The notes beneath the pieces were generated by a model. The model saw only the letters and a program-made list of their open reading frames with translations, had not been told where the DNA came from and did not search any database. 12,638 nt of DNA from assembly GCA_964355115.1 (NCBI GenBank), contig CAYHCQ010000103.1, positions 1-12,638 on the forward strand. Reading direction: 5' to 3'. The position numbers and the translations under genes were made by a program. This stretch comes from JANXZO01 sp964355115. Lineage in GTDB: Bacteria; Bacteroidota; Bacteroidia; Bacteroidales; FEN-979. Every line of letters starts with the position of its first letter. Position 1 is the first letter of the stretch. Shown here piece after piece: positions 8,064-12,638 of this stretch.

Positions 8064-8989
8064 TAAAAGGGCTTATCTTCGATATCAGGCGGTTTACGGT
8101 ACACGACGGACCTGGCATCCGGACAACGTTGTTCTTCAAAGGTTGTCCGTTGTCGTGCTGGTGGTGCCACAATCCCGAAAGTCAGGATGTTAAAAGTGAA
8201 AAATCGATTCGTAACCTTGTGCTCGGGGGTGTGAAATTCAAACACACCGAAACCACAGGACATTTCATGACCGTTAACGAGGTGATGGACGAAGTCGAGA
8301 AGGATCGGGTTTTTTATGAAGAATCGGGCGGTGGCGTCACCTTTTCGGGCGGTGAGCCGATGATGCAGGAGTCGTTCCTGTATGCTCTTCTCCAGGAGGC
8401 AAAAAGAAAAGAACTGCACACCACACTTGATACTTCCGGCTACGCCAACCCGAAAGCAATGCAGCATGTTGCGCCGCTGGTGGATCTTTTCCTTTACGAC
8501 ATCAAAATCATGGATGAAGCCCTGCACCGCAAATACACCGGTGTTTCCAATAAAACCATCCTCGAAAACCTGAAGTTTCTCTTTTCCACCGGAAAACAGG
8601 TCACCCTCCGCCTTCCCGTCATCCCTGGCATCACCAATACCCCGGAAAACATTAGGGACGTTAAAGAATTCATCAGCATTTTACANNNNNNNNNNNNNNN
8701 NNNNNNNNNNNNNNNNNNNNNNNNNNNNNNNNNNNNNNNNNNNNNNNNNNNNNNNNNNNNNNNNNNNNNNNNNNNNNNNNNNNNNAGTCACAAAGTCACA
8801 GAGTCACAGAGTCATAACTATCAACTAACTATTCATCTTCTGCCATATCATTCGATAGCAAAGGAAAAGTATCGCCGGTTTTGCAAGACAAACCATTTTG
8901 AGCAAGTTCCCGATCTGAAAAAGGAGGCGCTTCTCTCCTTGAAACAGGATTTCGAGACAATGGGGCTCATGGTAAAGATTGGCGGCTGA
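8060..8989 (+). CDS. radical-SAM glycyl-radical-enzyme activase (PFL-activase-like), interrupted by gap and repeat
   Basis: A cytosolic enzyme that uses S-adenosylmethionine and a 4Fe-4S cluster to place the glycyl radical on a partner GRE. I start it at GTG 8060, where family-like sequence begins (MIKGLIFDIRRFTVHDGPG); upstream ATG codons lie in the M64 gene. Cys29, Cys33 and Cys36 form CxxxCxxC, and GGEP is at 97-100. The stretch after the cluster motif (residues 40-75) has no Cys, so the two extra ferredoxin-like clusters common in activases of dehydratase-type GREs are absent. Sequence is normal to FISIL (near 208), then comes the 100-N gap, an 8-bp repeat translated SHKVTESQSHN, and the family C-terminus IHLLPYHSIAKEKY to GLMVKIGG. 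E. coli PFL activase needs only a handful of residues between these points. The frame matches across the gap only if its nominal size holds modulo 3, so the gene may be intact with an insertion, or a pseudogene. Confidence 0.82.
   Translation: MIKGLIFDIRRFTVHDGPGIRTTLFFKGCPLSCWWCHNPESQDVKSEKSIRNLVLGGVKFKHTETTGHFMTVNEVMDEVEKDRVFYEESGGGVTFSGGEPMMQESFLYALLQEAKRKELHTTLDTSGYANPKAMQHVAPLVDLFLYDIKIMDEALHRKYTGVSNKTILENLKFLFSTGKQVTLRLPVIPGITNTPENIRDVKEFISILXXXXXXXXXXXXXXXXXXXXXXXXXXXXXXXXXXSHKVTESQSHNYQLTIHLLPYHSIAKEKYRRFCKTNHFEQVPDLKKEALLSLKQDFETMGLMVKIGG
8686..8785. other. assembly gap, exactly 100 N
   Basis: Positions 8686-8785 are all N. The round length is a standard scaffolding placeholder, so the real size is unknown. 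The 8-bp tandem repeat begins at its right edge, which suggests that the assembly broke because the array is longer than the reads could resolve. Confidence 0.98.
8787..8818 (+). repeat. 8-bp tandem array (gtcacaga type) inside the activase, right edge of a longer array
   Basis: Units are gtcacaaa, gtcacaga, gtcacaga and the diverged gtcataac, directly after the N gap. Three exact units (24 bases) would translate on the plus strand as the octapeptide VTESQSHR with no stop in any frame, so the array stays open however it is entered, while each gained or lost unit shifts the frame at its exit. The left end is hidden in the gap. Confidence 0.85.
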
Positions 8990-8991
8990 GA

Positions 8992-11226
8992 TCAGAACCG
9001 GAAACCGATATTGACGAAGAAAAGAGGCCCGCTGTTAATATTTGAGGCTGAAATCATTAATTCGACGGGTCCGATGAAGCTATCATATCCGGCAGTTAAT
9101 CCATATCCGAACATGATGTTTTTCCCATAGACCAGCTGTTCGGGGTAGTCGACAATACTGCCCACATCGGTTCGCGCTGTAAGGTATAATTTGCGGTATA
9201 GGTTATATTGGAGTTTGGCCCGCACAACAGCCGAATAGTAACCGAAACGCTGAATGAATTTAGCTCCTGGGAAATCGATATAGGTATCGATATAGTTTTT
9301 TTCGGATTGACCCCCTAAGGCGAACATGTGTTGCAGTGGCGGGGTATCATCTGCCCTGAGCATGGCGCCTGCAAAAATTCCGGGTTTTAGCACGAATCGT
9401 TTCGACAAACGGACATCATGATCATGACTAAAATAGATCAGGGCAGTATTTGAAAAGAGCTCTTGTTGCCAGTTGTTCGAAAGTGGCATGGTATATTCCA
9501 CCCTCAACATACTTTTAAAACCTCGTGTTGAATAGTTTGGTTTATCGCGTGTATCGGCGTTAATCGAAGCGAAGAAGGTTCCGTAATTCGAGAAGGTGAA
9601 GAAAGGGGTCAGGATGGTATCCACCTCGTTTTCCTGCCGGAAACGAAAATATTCAAATTCAAATCCGGCTTGCAACTTATAGGTATTCCGAAAACTGTAA
9701 TTGAAAAAGAGGGCTCCCATATAGTTTGTCATGCTGATCTGGTTGACCTTTACATCGTCATCGTACTGGTCGAACCTAAATGAATAAAAATCAGTGCTGA
9801 TGCCCATCCCGGCCTTTCCGCCAAATCCCAGAAGATAGGCAATCTTTAACCGGGGCTGGGTACTGAGATTGAGGTTTACAAATAATTTAGTATTGGCAAT
9901 GAGGAGATTACGAAAGCTACCACTCAGCAGTATCCCAACATCATATTCACTGTCGAAATGGATGCCGGCCGACAGGTAACCGGGTCCACCCTCCTCGGCC
10001 CTTACAATTAACCGGGTTTTATTATCCTTTCTTTCAAGCTCATAAGTGACGATATCAAAATACCCGGAACCACTCATCAGCCTGATATCCCGGTCTATAT
10101 CAGAGATGGCTATCATCCCCTGTTGGGTAGTCTGGAAATAGCTGCTGAAGTACGCTTTGCCGATCTTCCTGTTTCCGCGAATTGAAACATCGTCGATTTT
10201 AACCGAATCCAGTGGGCGTGCATTATAGGTTATCAGGGGTTTGAATTCAATTGCATTGAGTGAGTCGGCCAGTGCCTTTATCTGAGGGTAAAACTTACGG
10301 GCTACCCGCTCTCCTTCCGCCATGATAGAATCATAGGAAGTAAAATCCATCATACCATAAGAGAGTTTAATGGGCACCTTGAGGTCTGTAAGACTGTCGC
10401 CAACCTTGTTTGCCCCAACCCTGGCAAAGGAGGTGATCTGATCGAGCACAGCCATGATGGAGGCCAGTTTTTCCTTCGAATCGGCCAGTCCCGACTGAAC
10501 ATCGCCGCCAATAATGATTTGTGCTCCCATCTCTTTCACCTCCTTGACCGGGTAGTTATTCACCACTCCACCATCGACAAGATAATACCCCTGGTAGTCG
10601 GTGGGCATGAAATAGCCCGGAATCGACATACTTGCGCGAATGGCCATAGGGAGATATCCTTTGTCAAGAACGACCTGGTCACCTGTAAACAGGTCTGTTC
10701 CAATGCAAAGGAAAGGGATGGGAAGTTTTCTGAAATCGTCTGTTTTGTAAGCCGGAGAAAAATATTTGTTTAGCAGCAGGTTGATTTCCTGCCCTTTGTA
10801 CATAGAGGGATTAATAGTTATTTTTTTTTCACGGATGGGGAGGGTAACAACCGTATTCTCTCCATACTCTTTCTCCTCGTAAGCAATATATTTGCGGTCG
10901 ATGACATCCTTAAGGAGGTTATCCCAGTTTTGCGAGCGGATCATTTTTGAAATTGAATCCGGGTGATAACCAAGGGCATAAAGGCCGCCGATGATGCTTC
11001 CGATACTGGAACCACCGATATAATCGACCTGGAGTCCTGCTTCGTTAAGGGCTCTCAAAAGGCCGATATAAGCGAAACCCTTCGCTCCTCCTCCACTGAG
11101 AACCAGTCCGACAGTGGGACGCTTCCTCTGAGCAGCTGGTAGCTGGCTCTGAGAGTAGAGCATCGACGTAAGTCCGGGAAATAAAAGGAGGACAATCATA
11201 AAAAAAGAGCGGGCAGTTTGGCGCAT
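8992..11226 (-). CDS. patatin-like phospholipase fused to POTRA/Omp85 outer-membrane barrel
   Basis: A 744-residue protein with the architecture of type Vd (PlpD/FplA-like) proteins, predicted to sit in the outer membrane and hydrolyse phospholipid acyl esters. Residues 1 to about 26 are a signal peptide. The patatin domain (about 36-330) has the oxyanion-hole motif SGGGAKG, GSSIG with the nucleophile Ser74, and VDGGVVNNYPV with Asp218 completing the Ser-Asp dyad, so it appears active. A single POTRA-like domain (about 336-412, VKIDDVSIRGNRKIG) leads into an Omp85-type barrel (about 415-744) with alternating aromatic strands and a C-terminal Phe (NIGFRF). The length is close to that of PlpD. 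The gene is monocistronic here: it converges on the activase with two bases between stops and diverges from the GRE gene over 102 bases. Whether the patatin domain is released or stays tethered cannot be told from the sequence. Confidence 0.93.
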   Translation of the reverse strand: MRQTARSFFMIVLLLFPGLTSMLYSQSQLPAAQRKRPTVGLVLSGGGAKGFAYIGLLRALNEAGLQVDYIGGSSIGSIIGGLYALGYHPDSISKMIRSQNWDNLLKDVIDRKYIAYEEKEYGENTVVTLPIREKKITINPSMYKGQEINLLLNKYFSPAYKTDDFRKLPIPFLCIGTDLFTGDQVVLDKGYLPMAIRASMSIPGYFMPTDYQGYYLVDGGVVNNYPVKEVKEMGAQIIIGGDVQSGLADSKEKLASIMAVLDQITSFARVGANKVGDSLTDLKVPIKLSYGMMDFTSYDSIMAEGERVARKFYPQIKALADSLNAIEFKPLITYNARPLDSVKIDDVSIRGNRKIGKAYFSSYFQTTQQGMIAISDIDRDIRLMSGSGYFDIVTYELERKDNKTRLIVRAEEGGPGYLSAGIHFDSEYDVGILLSGSFRNLLIANTKLFVNLNLSTQPRLKIAYLLGFGGKAGMGISTDFYSFRFDQYDDDVKVNQISMTNYMGALFFNYSFRNTYKLQAGFEFEYFRFRQENEVDTILTPFFTFSNYGTFFASINADTRDKPNYSTRGFKSMLRVEYTMPLSNNWQQELFSNTALIYFSHDHDVRLSKRFVLKPGIFAGAMLRADDTPPLQHMFALGGQSEKNYIDTYIDFPGAKFIQRFGYYSAVVRAKLQYNLYRKLYLTARTDVGSIVDYPEQLVYGKNIMFGYGLTAGYDSFIGPVELMISASNINSGPLFFVNIGFRF

Positions 11227-11248
11227 AACAGAAGCTTTTTAGGAAATT

Positions 11249-11256
11249 CAAAGATA
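11249..11256 (-). promoter_or_regulatory. candidate -7 promoter box for the patatin/Omp85 gene
   Basis: Read on the minus strand this is TATCTTTG, a full match to TAnnTTTG, lying 22 bases before the ATG at 11224-11226. That would give a short leader. No -33 TTTG is seen at the usual distance. Confidence 0.45.
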
Positions 11257-11293
11257 GATTTTTTTCCGGGTCACATTATTCCCGATCTTCTCT

Positions 11294-11301
11294 TAATTTT
11301 G
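11294..11301 (+). promoter_or_regulatory. candidate -7 promoter box for the glycyl radical enzyme gene
   Basis: TAATTTTG matches TAnnTTTG and lies 27 bases before ATG 11329. The surrounding cttaattttgc is identical to the string before the M64 gene that heads the activase operon. No -33 box is evident. Both divergent genes would be served from the same 102-base intergenic region. Confidence 0.4.
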
Positions 11302-11328
11302 CTGAAGTAATCGACAAACAACCGAACC

Positions 11329-12638
11329 ATGACCGACCGTGTTAAGAAGCTCAGGGAACAGAGTTTAAACGCCATAAACCGCATCTCGGCCGAGCGTGCA
11401 CTGCTGGTGACCGAATTCTACCTGTCGGGAATAGACCGGGAGGTATCGATACCTGTTGCCCGGGCTATGAATTTCGATTATATCCTGAAAAACAAGCATA
11501 TCTGTATCAATGACGGGGAGCTTATTGTAGGGGAGCGCGGGCCGGCACCAAAGGCCTGCCCAACCTATCCCGAGATCTGCGTTCATTCGCTTGAAGATCT
11601 CGATATTCTTGATAAGCGGAAGAAGGTATCATTTAGGATTGACGCTGAAACAAAGAAAGTTTACAAAGAGAAGATCATCCCTTACTGGCAGGGAAAAAGC
11701 AACCGCGACAGGATCATGCATAGGGTCACATCCGATTGGCAGGATGCTTACAAAGCCGGTGTATTTACCGAATTCCAGGAACAGCGTGCTCCCGGGCATA
11801 CAGTAGCCGGCAGCAAGATCTATCAGAAGGGCATGCTCGATATCATCGACGATATCCATGAGGCTTATGAAAAGCTTGATTTCTTTAACGATCCGACAGC
11901 TTCCGTCAGGCAGGAAGAGCTTAAAGCGATGGAGATCTCGGCCAATGCACTGATTCGTTTTGCCGAACGGCATGCCGAGGCACTGAAGCAAAATGCACGA
12001 GTTGAGAAAAACAGAAAACGTAAGAAGGAGTTGTCATCTTTGGCCGAAATATGCCTCCATGTGCCTGCACACGCCCCGCGAAACTTTCACGAAGCGCTTC
12101 AGTATTACTGGTTCGTTCATCTTGGAGTGATCACAGAGCTGAACCCCTGGGATTCATTTAATCCCGGCAGGTTGGACCAGCACCTGTTGCCTTTTTACAG
12201 GAAAGGGATTGAAGATGGAACCCTTACAGAGGAGATGGCTACAGAACTGCTTCATTGTTTCTGGATTAAATTCAACAACCACCCCGCTCCGCCAAAAGTG
12301 GGTGTGACGGCACTGGAGAGCAATACCTACACCGATTTCTGCCTTATAAATCTCGGTGGCGTTAAGCAAGACGGCACAGATGCCGTCAATGAACTAACCT
12401 ACCTGATTCTTGATGTTATAGAGGAGATGCGCTTGTTGCAGCCCAGTTCCATGGTTCAGGTAAGTAAGAAAAACCCCGATGCTTTTATTGCCCGTACGCT
12501 TCACATCACCAAAACCGGATTTGGTCAGCCCTCCTATTTCAATACCGATGCTATTATACAGGAACTCGTAAGACAGGGGAAATCGATTGAAGATGCCAGA
12601 AACGGAGGAGCCAGCGGGTGTGTTGAGTCAGGTGCTTT
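11329..12638 (+). CDS. glycyl radical enzyme, dehydratase/eliminase class (HypD-like?), N-terminal 436 residues
   Basis: This is the N-terminal half of a PFL-superfamily enzyme (full members are about 800 residues) that does radical chemistry anaerobically in the cytosol after activation by a radical-SAM partner. ATG 11329 is the first start after an in-frame TAA at 11308-11310. Family sequence runs from the first residues (MTDRVKKLREQSL) through RAPGHTVAG, HEALQYYWFVHL, WDSFNPGRLDQHLLPFY and GGASGCVESGA. Cys431 is the candidate thiyl residue and Glu433 the candidate base, close to the positions I recall for glycerol dehydratase (Cys433/Glu435) and HypD (Cys434/Glu436). The absence of a Cys-Cys pair argues against pyruvate formate-lyase. 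CVESG rather than CVEP favours a trans-4-hydroxyproline dehydratase-like enzyme, but this is a motif-level guess. The glycyl radical loop lies beyond the window. The likely activase is the gene at 8060-8989. Confidence 0.9.
   Translation, partial: MTDRVKKLREQSLNAINRISAERALLVTEFYLSGIDREVSIPVARAMNFDYILKNKHICINDGELIVGERGPAPKACPTYPEICVHSLEDLDILDKRKKVSFRIDAETKKVYKEKIIPYWQGKSNRDRIMHRVTSDWQDAYKAGVFTEFQEQRAPGHTVAGSKIYQKGMLDIIDDIHEAYEKLDFFNDPTASVRQEELKAMEISANALIRFAERHAEALKQNARVEKNRKRKKELSSLAEICLHVPAHAPRNFHEALQYYWFVHLGVITELNPWDSFNPGRLDQHLLPFYRKGIEDGTLTEEMATELLHCFWIKFNNHPAPPKVGVTALESNTYTDFCLINLGGVKQDGTDAVNELTYLILDVIEEMRLLQPSSMVQVSKKNPDAFIARTLHITKTGFGQPSYFNTDAIIQELVRQGKSIEDARNGGASGCVESGA

Noticed and set aside
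8687..8827. CRISPR array at the repeat and gap
   Set aside because: Units are 8 bp and contiguous with no spacers, and no cas gene is nearby.
8986..8996. Bidirectional terminator between the convergent activase and patatin genes
   Set aside because: Only two bases separate the stop codons, and I see no hairpin with a T-run at the junction.
11227..11328. Riboswitch or small RNA in the divergent intergenic region
   Set aside because: Only 102 bases, with two promoter-like boxes and no obvious stem-loop structure.
11329..12638. Pyruvate formate-lyase as the identity of the GRE
   Set aside because: Pyruvate formate-lyase has two adjacent catalytic cysteines; here there is one Cys followed by Val-Glu.

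Overview
The window looks like chromosomal DNA of a Bacteroidota bacterium, probably a Bacteroidales-type glycan degrader known from a draft or metagenome assembly. The evidence is the gene families present (secreted GH2 and GH92 mannosidases, M64 peptidase, patatin fused to an Omp85 barrel), start codons without Shine-Dalgarno sequences, and upstream elements matching the Bacteroidota -7 box TAnnTTTG. A run of exactly 100 N (8686-8785) is a conventional scaffold gap of unknown true size. Coding density is very high; the longest non-coding stretches are about 100 bases (6659-6764 and 11227-11328), so no gap above 300 bases needs explaining.

Layout. Positions 1-5724 hold a tightly packed plus-strand run: the C-terminal three quarters of a GH2 beta-mannosidase, a secreted endonuclease/exonuclease/phosphatase-fold (EEP) enzyme and a GH92 alpha-mannosidase with two C-terminal accessory modules. 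Together they suit stepwise breakdown of mannose-rich glycans such as N-glycan cores or mannan, with the EEP enzyme as an unassigned phosphoesterase. An EamA/DMT-family permease follows at 5768-6658. Positions 6765-8989 hold a secreted M64 zinc metallopeptidase whose stop overlaps by 4 bases the GTG start of a radical-SAM glycyl-radical-enzyme (GRE) activase. That activase is interrupted by the N gap and an adjoining 8-bp tandem repeat. A minus-strand gene (8992-11226) encodes a patatin phospholipase fused to a POTRA/Omp85 barrel. Diverging from it, a GRE of the eliminase/dehydratase type begins at 11329 and runs off the window just after its catalytic Cys-x-Glu motif.

How the parts may work together. 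The mannosidase block is a plausible operon. The activase and the GRE are the obvious candidate enzyme/activator pair, but the oppositely oriented patatin gene lies between them. The GRE is not pyruvate formate-lyase, because it has a single Cys in Cys-Val-Glu context; its sequence most resembles trans-4-hydroxyproline dehydratase-like enzymes, but the substrate cannot be fixed from the N-terminal half.

The most unusual structure is the set of short tandem repeats at or inside coding ends: a 14-bp repeat starting in the GH92 stop codon, an 8-bp array containing the EamA stop codon, and a different 8-bp array inside the activase reading frame next to the gap. I found no RNA genes, CRISPR array, insertion sequence or convincing terminator, and no clear new multi-gene system.
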